The notes: generated from the letters alone by a model not told the origin. A stretch of 56,374 nucleotides of DNA from an uncultured Clostridia bacterium (GCA_934476675.1 CAKSOE010000017.1:1-56374); one strand, 5' to 3'; shown: positions 35,301-45,169, counted from the stretch's first letter. Program-made: numbers and translations.

Positions 35301-36608
35301 GCTGTTGATGTCGTTAAACGTCATATCCTCCTGATTGATCGGCGATATATCAAAGATCAGAACCAGCATTTTTACAAATTCTTCACGGGTGATATTATTT
35401 TCCGGCATGAAATTTCCCGAACCGTCTCCGCTTATAATACCCTCGGATAATAATTTGTTTACTGCATTTTCCGCCCATTCAAAGTTATCCATATCTTTGA
35501 AGCCGTCGGTAATATCCTCCGTCCCGCTGTTTGTATCTCCGTAATTTGTAGAATCTGTTCTTTGAACGGGTTCTCCTCCTCCTGCAACCGTAACCGGAGC
35601 TTTGCCCCCTCCGCCGCCGGAGCTGCCGCCGCTTCCGCTGTTATTTCCGCTATCCTGTGCGTTTATTATGGCTTCATTCAGCTTTTCAAAGCCGGCATAT
35701 GAGTTATATGCTACCTTTCGGCAGACCTCTGACGTAAGCCGACTTGTGTTATATCCCGGACGCAGTGCGGATATTACTGTTTTTACATCGCCTGCACCTG
35801 TCGGATTTTTTGTAACCGACAGAATAAGCGCGTCGGCAACCGCCAAATCAAAATCGTCCAGCGTATTAAACGGCGCAAGTCCGCGCAATATCTTCGCCAA
35901 TTCCGATTTTGCGGTATCCGTCACATAGTCTGCCGACAAAACCTTTTGCATGGGAGATTCATTCATAGGCTTTATCATAGACGAATAATCCGTCAGCTTA
36001 TCTATTTTCCCGTCAGCGACCGCCGCGGCAACGGCGGCACGCTGATAGACTCCGGCACAATACAGCTTGTTGCCCGTATCAAAGGGTGCGGCTGCGGTAA
36101 CAAGCCTTGCGATAACCGTCATATCCGCAGTATCGTCAAACGGCGATACAAATTGCAGTCTGACACGGTTTTGCTTTATATATTCCTCAACATCGCTTAC
36201 TCCCGAAACCGCCGCTTTATTCAAGCCTTCAATCGCCTGCATATTATCGTCTGCCGTAGCATACGGACGTACGGTATCAAGCAGTTCCTTACCCTTTTGA
36301 TATACTCTGATACGGTATTCGCCTGTGGGGCGGTTTTTCAGATTTACACGCAGCGAAAATTCTCCGTCTTTTTTCGGCTTTATCTGGTTTGTATACACAA
36401 CCGCTCCGTCCGCAACCGAATCGGCAGCTTCTATTGTGTAGCTGTTGTCCAGCACGGAAACGGAAATATCTGCTGTTTTATCCGGTGCGGTTCCCGTAAC
36501 CATAAGCCGCGCGTCAGCATCAAACATCCCCGCCTCTGCCGCTGCATATGCCAATGCCGGCAAAAGCATACAGAGTAATGCGACAAATAAGAAACTGATT
36601 TTTTTCAT
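32367..36608 (-). CDS. Large secreted SLH-domain surface protein
   Basis: A 1413-residue secreted protein with a signal peptide (about 1-22 from MKKISF). Order of parts: an N-terminal beta module (about 25-110), a helical region, a Gly/Ser-rich linker near 322-335, three S-layer homology domains (about 369-543: e.g. FKDMDNFEWAENAVNKL and GSFRPLGTITRAEAAKML), two weaker SLH-like repeats to about 670, then some 740 residues of beta-rich sequence of unknown type. SLH domains bind pyruvylated wall polysaccharides, so it is wall-anchored from its middle. AGGAGG supports the start at 36608. It lies between the 1032-residue protein gene and the sensor regulator gene. Its partner or ligand is unknown. 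Confidence 0.85.
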   Translation of the reverse strand: MKKISFLFVALLCMLLPALAYAAAEAGMFDADARLMVTGTAPDKTADISVSVLDNSYTIEAADSVADGAVVYTNQIKPKKDGEFSLRVNLKNRPTGEYRIRVYQKGKELLDTVRPYATADDNMQAIEGLNKAAVSGVSDVEEYIKQNRVRLQFVSPFDDTADMTVIARLVTAAAPFDTGNKLYCAGVYQRAAVAAAVADGKIDKLTDYSSMIKPMNESPMQKVLSADYVTDTAKSELAKILRGLAPFNTLDDFDLAVADALILSVTKNPTGAGDVKTVISALRPGYNTSRLTSEVCRKVAYNSYAGFEKLNEAIINAQDSGNNSGSGGSSGGGGGKAPVTVAGGGEPVQRTDSTNYGDTNSGTEDITDGFKDMDNFEWAENAVNKLLSEGIISGDGSGNFMPENNITREEFVKMLVLIFDISPINQEDMTFNDINSDEWYYPYLQIAFRSGVVNGISEDTFGIGMSVTRQDAAALISRAMKLSDENTSESEQFTDEAEISDYALNAVQLLRKMGIVNGYEDGSFRPLGTITRAEAAKMLYEGWLNETEYISVSSPSDSDDKAENADDFAFRLLKSIGIFDEGIAYRGKVNQTVSRGEFALYLARMLKADNITGKTANEFADVSDKNDLSSALAGLKSTGIVQPDENGKFRPNDTITISEISEMLVRSFGSEYINMLVQNSDNNYLSIAAQLDILKGISNFNEATFGDCVVMMYNTLHTEYPLNYSEKKTNLLKYIYDIEYTKGRVTSNCFTEISGTRTNDIKKVNIDGIEYISNDEIIHELLGYHLIVYYTEENDERNIVCYDINKKTSVVRIDAEDIDKYSDLTLYYYNGQKNMRIKLEPDTAIIYNGMVLETDYEGAFNIDTGFITVISSGNVDTVIIESYDTLRVTGIDVSGKKVYAERVEDGSVTELDFKEGSGKWVFFKSYPYGKAINETMLISGDILCVSKSADGSYMRGWQCTQTVSGNIETVSGSADDRQITINGEQYRVAHYYKDNIVAGEQSTFVLDIAGRIASAGKQTQTDRTLGYLYKLTDSRNDPADENIYVKIYNVRRQHELLTLADTIILDGKRKSVDYVKQILCSGQDGKLVRQPVFYRTNKDGEIKEIDLAAPSEQQRERDNTLEELLSAGSYSWMFPMKTFERKYVLSAKTYYMRVPPENIESPDEKLFGVQEFSSVTWWNNNNNKSILGLYRYDDSTPFADLVLMSSSDNASLSNSTEITMVTDVYEQWIGDDDGELVLTLHGYRKGSEVTAYFDEDVYKNDIEEGDLIRFATNSAGRIGVYEKIYDQSEDTALWNMTGTADEYTSNTTPSAGLRYTFGYVNSLYNAPYTDGLNSVISTGRTPETAEDTWQFNSNASSSTRYIIYDPERRNGNRVYMAGLDEVVSWENCRSAEKTAKAFVHTRQGYLSALFIYK

Positions 36609-36642
36609 TAAATATCCTCCTGTCTGATGCTTCAAGCATCTG

Positions 36643-39600
36643 TCACTGACTTTTTCTGCTGCCGTAAGCGCAATACGGGTTCATGTTTTCAAAGCCGTCC
36701 CATACAAACACCTTTTGTTCCGCCCATTTCTCCGGCGCACTGTGTGCCTCGGTCATTGCGATATTTTTTGTTTGTCCCGGCTCTACAGTGAAATTCTCAT
36801 ATTTAACCGTACTTACCAAATCCCCTTCGCTGTCGTAATAAGCGCTGATGATATAAACCTTTGCGTCTGCCTGCGACGTATTGGTTACTGTCACGCTTGC
36901 CTTTCCGTCCGAATCAATGACGGGAGCAGATGCCTGTATAGTTCCTGCGCCTGTTGTAAACTGCGCCGAGGTTGTGCCGTATGTTACGGTATAAACCGTG
37001 TTTGGCGAGAGCGCCGCATTATTAAAGTCAAAGCGATAAACTCCGTCCTCACCCAATACCGCCGTCAGGCTGTAATTCTTTTCTGCATTTGTAATAACGG
37101 GCAATACGGCAAAATCGGTATTCTTGGTGAATGTAAGCTCCATTTTGCTCAATGCCGACGGTACAATTTTATATTTTGCAAACACCTCATCGCCCTCTGC
37201 ATCCAAAAGCCTTGTCTTTTTCAGACCGCTCGGATTTTTGCCTGCCTTAAATACGGTTGTGTCAATATTTTTGCCTGCCAGGGTCCGGATTTTTGATGCG
37301 TCGGAAATCCCGATAACAAAAATTTCACCGTCTTTGCGTTCGGGAAGTCTGCTTAGTACCAGTGTTTCGCCCATATTGTTAAGGTCAAAATCCGAAACTT
37401 TTTCGCCGTCAAGAAGCAGCGGATCCGATGTGCTGTCATACTTCTTAATCTCAAAATCGGACGATTGAGCGGCATTCTGCATTTTTAACTGCTTTACCGC
37501 TGCCGGTGCATTTTGCGCAAACCGAAGCGTGTTTTCCAAATCTATCTGAGCCGTAACCGCATTGTCCGCAAGCGTTATTTCGTCACTTGCCGTCACGCCG
37601 TCCACTGTTGTAATATGGAAATTATCAAATATAAGTCCGTTCGGAAAACGTCTGCCGGCAAATATAAGCGTCCATTCCTTTGCAAGCTCCTCATCTGTTA
37701 TATCAACAGTTACGGATGCAAGCTTTGTTTCACCCGAAACCGTGTAGTAAACAGGCTTTCCGTTTACGTACTGCGTTGCCGTAATCTGATTGCCCTCCTT
37801 TTTCAACAACAACTGGAATTTTACGGTTGCGTCAGCTACAAGACTGTTATTCGGCCAGTCGGTTAAATATCCGCTTCTGCCCCACGCTGTTGCAGTTGTT
37901 TTATACGCCGCTTTAATTCCGCCGTGTTCAATTATCGAAAGCTGCGAAATTTCCGCACCTCCTGCTTTGAGGGTCGGTATAAGTATGTTTCCGACATTTG
38001 CAATCCATGTAAGATTTGTCTGCGGTGTTACATCATAGGACAACAGCAGCGCACCTTTTGAGAAATCAAGAGGATCTGTACCTTTAATCGAAAAATTGGA
38101 CGTTCCCTTTTCAGGTGCATACTCATTCACATACCTCAGGGCAGGGTCAGCGTCTGTTCCTGCCTTTTCGAATCTAATTCCGGTTCCCGGATTTGAAAAT
38201 CCATCGGGAAGCGCAGCGCCGTCATAGCTGTCAAAGCCCTCGTACCAGTAAAATGCATTAAGTTCATTGCCGTTTGTTCTGACTGTCTGCGAAAAATCAC
38301 CGAGTGTTATTGTGTAGTCCGTAAGCTCGCTTAATTCGTCAATATTTATTGTCCAGACGTTTGGTTCGGTTGACGACTGCACACCCGTGAAAGTTTTTCC
38401 GTCCGTTCCGACCATTCTTACATTATCCTCAGCCAACCCTATATTGTTGGAGGTGACAAATTTTATTGCCTTTGTTTCCTTCGGCAGCCTATCCTTTGAA
38501 TCGAGAGTAAGAACGTTTCCCTCTCCGTCCAATATAGTTGTTTCTCTTGCCGCAACGGCTTTGCTGCTCATTGCAGCACGGCGCAGACATATGTAATTAC
38601 TGCTTACGGCTTTACCCGCAAAGTTCGTAATGAGCGAATTATCCTTTAATTTTAAAATATAAAATTCATTATTGTTCGCAATGTCAAGTCCGCTCACATT
38701 CATTCCGGTACTGCCTTTCCAGCCTACCTTTGACTCGGCAGGTGTTCCTGCCTTAAGCAAAAGCGGATTATCTATGCTGTATTTTGTAAGCGTATAATAA
38801 GCGTTGTCGCCCGAGAGTACCGTCTGCGATGCAGGGATTTTGTTTATTGCCTTTTGGTAAGCTGACGGTGCACAGTCGGGGTCATATTCCGCCGAATCCG
38901 TATACACTATATTGGCGGTCTGATTGTTTGCGCCTATATAGCCTACATTGGGCAAATCCACATCGCCCTCGCTGCGGAGCGTTATGTTGTCAAGTCTTAC
39001 AGAACCGCCCTTTATCGGCACTGCAAAACGCATAAACATATCCCCCGACAAAAGCGCGTCCATATTCTCCGCATGATACTGATATTCTATCGGAGTATTT
39101 GTATTCTGGAGTGTCATCTGCTCTCCGTTTAAATACTGTTTCACCGTAAGAATCTCATTTTCCTTGTCATATACAAGCGCCGTCTGAACACTGTATTTTG
39201 TTCCCTTTACTGCTATATTGTTTGAAGCTTTAAAATCCAGATCGCCGGCTTTTGACACATACTCCAAATCCGCTTTCTTTGCAAATCCGCAGATTCTTCC
39301 GGAATTCTGCACGCGTATAATCCCGAGCATATCCGTACCTGCGTTCCCGCTGCTCCGCAGCTGAAGATAGAACGGCGAGGTCAGATTATTCATGGTTAAA
39401 TCAAAGGACAGCACCATTGCTCCCTTTGAAAAATCGAATTTCGGCAGCGGTCTGTCTACCGCACTGTTGCTGTCAATAATCGCAAAACCGTTACTGCCTG
39501 TTGCGGTTACGTCAAGGGCGTAATCACCCTCTGCAACGCTTGCGCGTGCTAAACTTGCATTAACCTTTCTTACGGGATTTGTACTCATATCCTCAGGCAA

Positions 39601-39741
39601 ATCATTAAAGTTCTGACACCAGTAATAGCTGTAGTCGGTGCCGCTGCCGCCGCTTGTGACGGGTGCGGCAAGAGCCGCCGCACCGGATACCATGCAAAAA
39701 GCCGTTAAAGCAGATACAATTTTACAATAAACTTTTTTCAT
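36643..39741 (-). CDS. Secreted protein with an internal duplication (LamG-like modules)
   Basis: A 1032-residue secreted protein with a signal peptide (about 1-26, ending GAAALAAP). Two copies of a module of roughly 450 residues are visible. Each has an aromatic start (YYWCQNFNDLPEDM / FYWYEGFDSYDGAALP), a LamG-like sandwich with DFSKGAMVLSFD / DFSKGALLLSYD, a closing VRLDNITL / LIFDNFHI strand, and then an Ig-like tail (RETTILDGEGNV / KTRLLDAEGDEV). A third short C-terminal module ends in QKVFVWDGFENMNPYCAYG. No catalytic domain is recognised. The start at 39741 has GGGAG upstream. It probably binds glycan next to the enzyme encoded upstream. Confidence 0.75.
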   Translation of the reverse strand: MKKVYCKIVSALTAFCMVSGAAALAAPVTSGGSGTDYSYYWCQNFNDLPEDMSTNPVRKVNASLARASVAEGDYALDVTATGSNGFAIIDSNSAVDRPLPKFDFSKGAMVLSFDLTMNNLTSPFYLQLRSSGNAGTDMLGIIRVQNSGRICGFAKKADLEYVSKAGDLDFKASNNIAVKGTKYSVQTALVYDKENEILTVKQYLNGEQMTLQNTNTPIEYQYHAENMDALLSGDMFMRFAVPIKGGSVRLDNITLRSEGDVDLPNVGYIGANNQTANIVYTDSAEYDPDCAPSAYQKAINKIPASQTVLSGDNAYYTLTKYSIDNPLLLKAGTPAESKVGWKGSTGMNVSGLDIANNNEFYILKLKDNSLITNFAGKAVSSNYICLRRAAMSSKAVAARETTILDGEGNVLTLDSKDRLPKETKAIKFVTSNNIGLAEDNVRMVGTDGKTFTGVQSSTEPNVWTINIDELSELTDYTITLGDFSQTVRTNGNELNAFYWYEGFDSYDGAALPDGFSNPGTGIRFEKAGTDADPALRYVNEYAPEKGTSNFSIKGTDPLDFSKGALLLSYDVTPQTNLTWIANVGNILIPTLKAGGAEISQLSIIEHGGIKAAYKTTATAWGRSGYLTDWPNNSLVADATVKFQLLLKKEGNQITATQYVNGKPVYYTVSGETKLASVTVDITDEELAKEWTLIFAGRRFPNGLIFDNFHITTVDGVTASDEITLADNAVTAQIDLENTLRFAQNAPAAVKQLKMQNAAQSSDFEIKKYDSTSDPLLLDGEKVSDFDLNNMGETLVLSRLPERKDGEIFVIGISDASKIRTLAGKNIDTTVFKAGKNPSGLKKTRLLDAEGDEVFAKYKIVPSALSKMELTFTKNTDFAVLPVITNAEKNYSLTAVLGEDGVYRFDFNNAALSPNTVYTVTYGTTSAQFTTGAGTIQASAPVIDSDGKASVTVTNTSQADAKVYIISAYYDSEGDLVSTVKYENFTVEPGQTKNIAMTEAHSAPEKWAEQKVFVWDGFENMNPYCAYGSRKSQ

Positions 39742-39768
39742 TTTATTCTCTCCCTTCAATTTGTCAAA

Positions 39769-42700
39769 TTATTCTCTTATATACAATCTCTTAAACTTGC
39801 TGCTGTCCTTTGTTCCGACAATACCCTCGCCGTAGGTCATATACCCTACGCGTCCTACGCCGTCGTTTTCGTTAATTGCCATCGCAAATTTCAGCTCCGT
39901 CCCCGGCTGAATTTCCTTTAAATCGGGCATCAGCGACTTCCACGGTATACGAACCTCATAATATGTATGCAGACCTTCACGTACAATGGCAAGCTCACTG
40001 TCCGCTATACTTGTATAATCTCCGTCGCCCTTAAACGTAGTTTTATGTCTGTACAGCATCGGCTTACCGTCCAAAAGACACATCGCAAATTCCTCAAACG
40101 AACCCTTTGCCATTGTGTTTTCCGGGTCATATACAAGCGCAAGCTGAATACTGTCCATAGTCCAGCAGTTTACAGGCTCGCATCCGCTCGCAAAATGCAC
40201 ATTATCCGTTACATCGGCATAGAAATAGAAATTATCCTTATCCCATTTAACCGCCGCCTGGCAGCTTAAATCGTCAGGTCCCGAATACGTATTGCCCAAC
40301 GACAAAAGACTCTTAAACTGGTCATTCCTGTTAATCGTCATAAATCCGTCTGTCCATTCGTTCCCCTTGCCGTCTATAACAATGGGGCCGGTTGCTCTCT
40401 GTGCCGCCGCAAAATTATAGCTTTTGCTGATATATGAACCGAGTCCACTGTCCTCGTCTATGATGAACGCCGTCTCGACCTGCGTTTCGTCTGCATTAAG
40501 CCCTACGGGCAGACGCATTTTTAATTCTTTTGTTTCATCCGGGAGCAGCGTAACCCTTGCATCGGGCACTTTTTTATGCCATTCATTCGGAGAAATCAGA
40601 GTGAGACGTCCTTTTACTATATCATTGCCGGTATTTTTTATACTGCACAGCATTTCCCAGCCGTCCGAAACGGCGTTAAGATTAGCGGTAAATTCAACGG
40701 GTTCTTTATAGTTTAAATAGATATAACCGTTATACCATACCTTGTCTTCTCCCGTAATCAGCAGATGAACTCTTTCCGTTCCCGACACCGCATTACCTGC
40801 CGAGATCACAAGCTCGCCCGTTTCGGAGCTTATAATTTGTGGTGCGCCCGTTTTAACCTCGCTTCCCTCCAAAGCTTTTGCCGAAACAGTCACACTCTTG
40901 CCGCTGTAATTCATGATTTTAATATTTGCGTCTTTTCCGTATGTCACGGAAACATCTGTCCTCTCGGGATAAACCTTACCATCCACAGTCTCAAATGACG
41001 TAAAGTCGCCCTCGATGTACTGTACCCGTTTATTTAGGTCAAAGCTGTAAACACCGTTCACACCGTCTATTTCCTCCGCATTGCCGTAGGAGTCATAAAG
41101 CTTAATTTTATCTGTTCCGAGCTTTAACGTTGCAAGCTGTCCCTGCTCTTGATTTGAAAACATAACGGCAAACTGCTTTCCTGTTTTTTTATTTTTGAAC
41201 CTCAAAAGCATACTTTCATCATTAAGCTGTATTTCGTCTATGTATTCCGCATCGGCATACATATGATTCATCTGGCTCATCATTAAATATGCAGGCTTTG
41301 CTCCGTAAGGAACCATATACGGAAGCGGATAGGTAAGTCTGTCACGCATAAGTCCGAAGTTACTTTCACGGTCTGCGCGTATGTTGGTGTTTTTGTCCAA
41401 AAGGCAGTAATGATAGTATCTGTCAATCACTCCCGTTGATAAAATAAGAGGATATGCCTGTGCAATATATGAGCCTTGTTCCAAATACGAATTAACGTCC
41501 TCATAGTTTGCGCTGTAACCAAACTCGGTAATCCAGAGCGGCTTATCCTCCAAACCGTATTTTTTAAGCACCTCATAAACATTAATTAATCCTTGACGAA
41601 CAGAATAAGTCAGCGGATCACCGTACCATTGGTATGGATGAATCGACATAATATCCATATTCTGTCCTTCTCCGGTTTCTAAAACACCCTCAATCCAGAC
41701 AGCCGCCGCACCGGAGGTGTTAAGTCCGATAACGGGTATATCAGGATTAACCTCTTTTATTGCGGCTTTGGACACTTCATACAGTTTGGCATAATCCGCG
41801 GCAGGACGATTGGCAAGGTTAAAGCTGTGATTCGGCCCTAAATTATACTCGTTCCATATCTCAAACTGGTCTGCCGTATCGCCGAACATTTCGGCAACCA
41901 TACGGCAGTAATCCGCCCATCTTCTTAATCCGGCTTCGGTATACGGAGGTGTACGCTCCGTTTCGGAAAACGAATACTGCACTCCCATCCACGACGCTGA
42001 ATGTATATTTATGTCTATCTCCATACCGCTGTTTTTAAATGCTCTGAAAAGCGATTTATACGTCATGGGTATCCCCACGCCTGTCGGCTCATATTTATTT
42101 GCGCTGCGGCGAAAGTTGTGGTAATACAGCATCATACGCACCTTTGTTATACCGATTTTTTTGGCAAGTTCTGCAATCCGTGCATCCTCCGGATTATTAA
42201 GACCGATTTGCACACCCATATGCTCGTTTACCAAATCATCGCTTTCGTGTCTGACATACGAAAATTCCGTACCGCAGTGACTGTAAAGCTTTTTTGCCGC
42301 GTCACGTGCCTCAATATCCACACGGTAAATTCCGTATTTGTCAACCTTGAATTTATGCGCAACCTTTTGTTTACCAAGCGGCTCGACACTCACCGTATCA
42401 TGAGCCGAATCAATGTATGTACCGTATTCGTCACGAATTGTCCATTCAACGTCAAGATTATATCCGCCATCCGCACTTGATTGAACGGGATATATTGTAT
42501 TATCAATATCCGCGCTTAGTTCTATTTCCTCACCCTGAAAAAATATATTTCCCAAATGTTTTTCCGTATCCGCCGTAATGCTTACACGGCTGTTGGTATC
42601 AAGGCGATACAATCTGATAGCCGAAATTGTCACCTCTCCGCCGCGTGAATAGCCCATAGACGGACTGTAAATCCCCACGCGGAAGTCAAAACCGTCCAGC

Positions 42701-43275
42701 TCGTTCGCAAAACGCGGATTTGGCAAAAACCACTGATAATTCCGCCATACCTTTGTATCATTGAATATAATATACTCGCGCTCTCCGATATTGGTTTCAT
42801 CATTAAGCGGCGCAGATGCGCTCATCTCTCCCGGTTCTTCCCGAATAATCGGCTGATACTTCATACTGTCATACTCTATCGTCAGACTTGAACGCCCCTC
42901 ATCATAATATTCAATCGCTACGGCATAGCTTTGTCCGTCACTGATTGAATGTGCAATTTCATCATCAACATCTACGTTGATATACCTTGCATTATTTCCT
43001 TTATTGGGAGTAATAACCCAGCCCTGACGTCCGAAATAATTCTTGACTGTCACTTCCGATGAGTCGTCGCCTATTTCCGCCTTCATTCCAACCATTTCGG
43101 GCTTATCGCCGAATATAATATGCGCTGCCTCCGCACCCTCCGGTATGCCCTGCCGCCAGCCTTGTTCAAGCGAAGATGTCGGAGAATAGTCATTCTCATA
43201 AGCCAGGCACAGATTGTTTGCGCAAAGTGTAAATATAACAGTTATGGTCAAAAACAGTGTGCCTATTCTTCTCAT
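39769..43275 (-). CDS. Secreted GH39-like glycoside hydrolase with CBM9-like C-terminal domain
   Basis: A 1168-residue secreted enzyme with a signal peptide (about 1-25). After N-terminal beta domains (about 30-340) comes a clan GH-A barrel: NEHMGVQIGLNNPEDARI, FEIWNEYNLGPNH with the acid/base Glu near 472, and PLWITEFGYSANYED with the nucleophile Glu near 583. Further beta domains follow, and the C terminus (about 962-1168, GPIVIDGKGNEWTDGF onward) resembles a CBM9-like carbohydrate-binding domain. It would attack a plant polysaccharide outside the cell. It lies 8 nt after the second permease gene. Confidence 0.83.
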   Translation of the reverse strand: MRRIGTLFLTITVIFTLCANNLCLAYENDYSPTSSLEQGWRQGIPEGAEAAHIIFGDKPEMVGMKAEIGDDSSEVTVKNYFGRQGWVITPNKGNNARYINVDVDDEIAHSISDGQSYAVAIEYYDEGRSSLTIEYDSMKYQPIIREEPGEMSASAPLNDETNIGEREYIIFNDTKVWRNYQWFLPNPRFANELDGFDFRVGIYSPSMGYSRGGEVTISAIRLYRLDTNSRVSITADTEKHLGNIFFQGEEIELSADIDNTIYPVQSSADGGYNLDVEWTIRDEYGTYIDSAHDTVSVEPLGKQKVAHKFKVDKYGIYRVDIEARDAAKKLYSHCGTEFSYVRHESDDLVNEHMGVQIGLNNPEDARIAELAKKIGITKVRMMLYYHNFRRSANKYEPTGVGIPMTYKSLFRAFKNSGMEIDINIHSASWMGVQYSFSETERTPPYTEAGLRRWADYCRMVAEMFGDTADQFEIWNEYNLGPNHSFNLANRPAADYAKLYEVSKAAIKEVNPDIPVIGLNTSGAAAVWIEGVLETGEGQNMDIMSIHPYQWYGDPLTYSVRQGLINVYEVLKKYGLEDKPLWITEFGYSANYEDVNSYLEQGSYIAQAYPLILSTGVIDRYYHYCLLDKNTNIRADRESNFGLMRDRLTYPLPYMVPYGAKPAYLMMSQMNHMYADAEYIDEIQLNDESMLLRFKNKKTGKQFAVMFSNQEQGQLATLKLGTDKIKLYDSYGNAEEIDGVNGVYSFDLNKRVQYIEGDFTSFETVDGKVYPERTDVSVTYGKDANIKIMNYSGKSVTVSAKALEGSEVKTGAPQIISSETGELVISAGNAVSGTERVHLLITGEDKVWYNGYIYLNYKEPVEFTANLNAVSDGWEMLCSIKNTGNDIVKGRLTLISPNEWHKKVPDARVTLLPDETKELKMRLPVGLNADETQVETAFIIDEDSGLGSYISKSYNFAAAQRATGPIVIDGKGNEWTDGFMTINRNDQFKSLLSLGNTYSGPDDLSCQAAVKWDKDNFYFYADVTDNVHFASGCEPVNCWTMDSIQLALVYDPENTMAKGSFEEFAMCLLDGKPMLYRHKTTFKGDGDYTSIADSELAIVREGLHTYYEVRIPWKSLMPDLKEIQPGTELKFAMAINENDGVGRVGYMTYGEGIVGTKDSSKFKRLYIRE

Positions 43276-43283
43276 TCAATCAC

Positions 43284-44189
43284 CTACCCTTTCACTGCGC
43301 CGATCATTACGCCCTTTGTAAAGTGCTTTTGCACAAAGGGATACATAATCATGACCGGCAGTGTGCTGACAACAATCAGCGAATATTTCAAAACATCTGC
43401 CAGACCCTGTTTTGAGGTCATAGTATCAAAATCGGTAGTCATTGCCGTGTCAATCTGATTCGCCAGCAAAATATTTCTCAGCACCAGCTGAAGCGGATAA
43501 AGCTTTGAATCGGTAATGTAGAGAAAAGCATTGAAGTAAGAATTCCAATGCGCTACCGCATAATAGAGCGTAATAACCGCAATTACCGGCTTTGAAAGCG
43601 GAAGCAGTATTTTCCAAAAATACCCTATGTCGTCGCATCCGTCCACTCTTGTCGCCTCCAAAAGCTCACCCGGTATGCTGTTTTCCATAAATGTTCTTGC
43701 AATCATAAGATTATACACCGACATTGCGGTAGGTAAAATCATTGCCAGCGGCGAGTTCATCAGTCCCAATTTATTTACAACTATATATGTAGGTATCATA
43801 CCGCCCGAAAAAATCATCGTAAATGTAAAGATAAAACTCCAGAATCTTCTGTACGGCAAATCTTTTCGAGATAAAGGGTAAGCCGCTATCAGAGTCAGCG
43901 CCACATTAAGCATTGTTCCGAACAAGGTATACAACGCTGTGTTTCTGAACCCGATAAGCACTTCATTCGTCTGAAAAACCGCCCTATAGCCCTCCAAACT
44001 GAAATCAACGGGCAGTAAAAATACCCGTCCTGCCATTACCGCCTCCTTTGAGGAAAACGATGAGGACACTATAAATACAAGCGGCCACAGGAGGATTATC
44101 AGAATAATCAGAATTATGGCATAAATAACCGCATAGAACAAAACGTCCTGTTTTGATGTTTTAATATTTTTCTTTGCCTTAACACTCAT
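43284..44189 (-). CDS. Carbohydrate ABC transporter permease (LplC/YtcP-like)
   Basis: A 301-residue membrane protein with six predicted helices and the permease EAA loop (LLEATRVDGCDDIGYFWKIL followed by LPLSKPVIAV, near residues 175-205). The C terminus PFVQKHFTKGVMIGAVKG is characteristic of the LplC/YtcP/YesQ group. It pairs with the permease encoded 14 nt upstream to form the membrane channel for oligosaccharide import. Confidence 0.94.
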   Translation of the reverse strand: MSVKAKKNIKTSKQDVLFYAVIYAIILIILIILLWPLVFIVSSSFSSKEAVMAGRVFLLPVDFSLEGYRAVFQTNEVLIGFRNTALYTLFGTMLNVALTLIAAYPLSRKDLPYRRFWSFIFTFTMIFSGGMIPTYIVVNKLGLMNSPLAMILPTAMSVYNLMIARTFMENSIPGELLEATRVDGCDDIGYFWKILLPLSKPVIAVITLYYAVAHWNSYFNAFLYITDSKLYPLQLVLRNILLANQIDTAMTTDFDTMTSKQGLADVLKYSLIVVSTLPVMIMYPFVQKHFTKGVMIGAVKG

Positions 44190-44203
44190 AATCTCTTACC
44201 TCC

Positions 44204-45160
44204 TTACCACAGACTTGTATCACCGTACTTATTGGCAAGCCAATTGACGGTAGTTACAAGAATAAAGTTTATTATCGCATTAAACATACCGATTGCAGTG
44301 GCATACGAATAATTTCCTCCGCTTGCCGATATGCCCACCTTATACACATAAGTTGAAATAACCTCGCTTAATCTCAGGTTGACATCGTTTTGCATAAGAT
44401 ATATTTTTTCAAAACCAAGATTCATAACCTGACCGACGTTTATAATAAGCAATAATATAATCGTAGGCATAATTGCCGGAATATCAATGCTTATTACGCG
44501 TCTCAGTCTCGATGCGCCGTCCATCTGCGCCGCCTCATGTAAATCGGGTGATACCGATGAGAGCGCTGCCAGATAGATTATCGAATCCCAGCCCATGTTC
44601 TGCCACACGCCCGACCAGACATACAGATGTAAAAATGAACTCGGGCTTGAAAGCAAGTCGGGGGCAACCGCACCAAACATAGCTTTATAGATGTTTCCAT
44701 ACAATCCCACAAACGGATTAAAGAACTGGTTTACCATTCCCACAAGCACCACTACCGAAATAAAATGCGGAACATATACAATCATCTGTGTGACCTTTTT
44801 AAATCTTCCGTTTCGCATTATGTTGATACTCAGCGCCAGAAGTATCGGAACGGGAAAACGCGCAACCAGCGAATAAACAGATGTTACCAACGTATTTTTA
44901 AGCACGCGGGTAAACTGGTACGAACCGATAAAATTTTTAAAATGCTTCAAGCCTACCCACGGACTTCCCCATATACCCTGAGCCGCATCAAAGTCCTTAA
45001 ACGCTATCTGCAATCCCAGCATCGGACCGTAAGCGAAAATTATAATATAAGCAAGAGGCAAAATCAGGAACAAAAACAGCTGCCAATGCTTTTTTAAATT
45101 TCCGATTACTGATGTCCTCTTAACAGGCTGAACCTGCAACGCTATTTTTGTTCTTCCCAT
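44204..45160 (-). CDS. Carbohydrate ABC transporter permease (LplB/YteP-like)
   Basis: A 318-residue membrane protein with six predicted helices and an EAA loop (LHEAAQMDGASRLRRVISID, near 214-233). Segments such as WQLFLFLILPLAYIIIFAYG and NLRLSEVISTYVYKVGI near the C-terminal region are typical of the LplB/YteP/YesP group. It lies 9 nt after the binding-protein gene and 14 nt before the second permease. Confidence 0.94.
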   Translation of the reverse strand: MGRTKIALQVQPVKRTSVIGNLKKHWQLFLFLILPLAYIIIFAYGPMLGLQIAFKDFDAAQGIWGSPWVGLKHFKNFIGSYQFTRVLKNTLVTSVYSLVARFPVPILLALSINIMRNGRFKKVTQMIVYVPHFISVVVLVGMVNQFFNPFVGLYGNIYKAMFGAVAPDLLSSPSSFLHLYVWSGVWQNMGWDSIIYLAALSSVSPDLHEAAQMDGASRLRRVISIDIPAIMPTIILLLIINVGQVMNLGFEKIYLMQNDVNLRLSEVISTYVYKVGISASGGNYSYATAIGMFNAIINFILVTTVNWLANKYGDTSLW

Positions 45161-45169
45161 AACTTCCTC

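Noticed and set aside
35946..36578. 210-codon plus-strand frame inside the SLH protein gene
   Set aside because: It is a shadow frame of a coherent secreted protein and has no recognisable domain.
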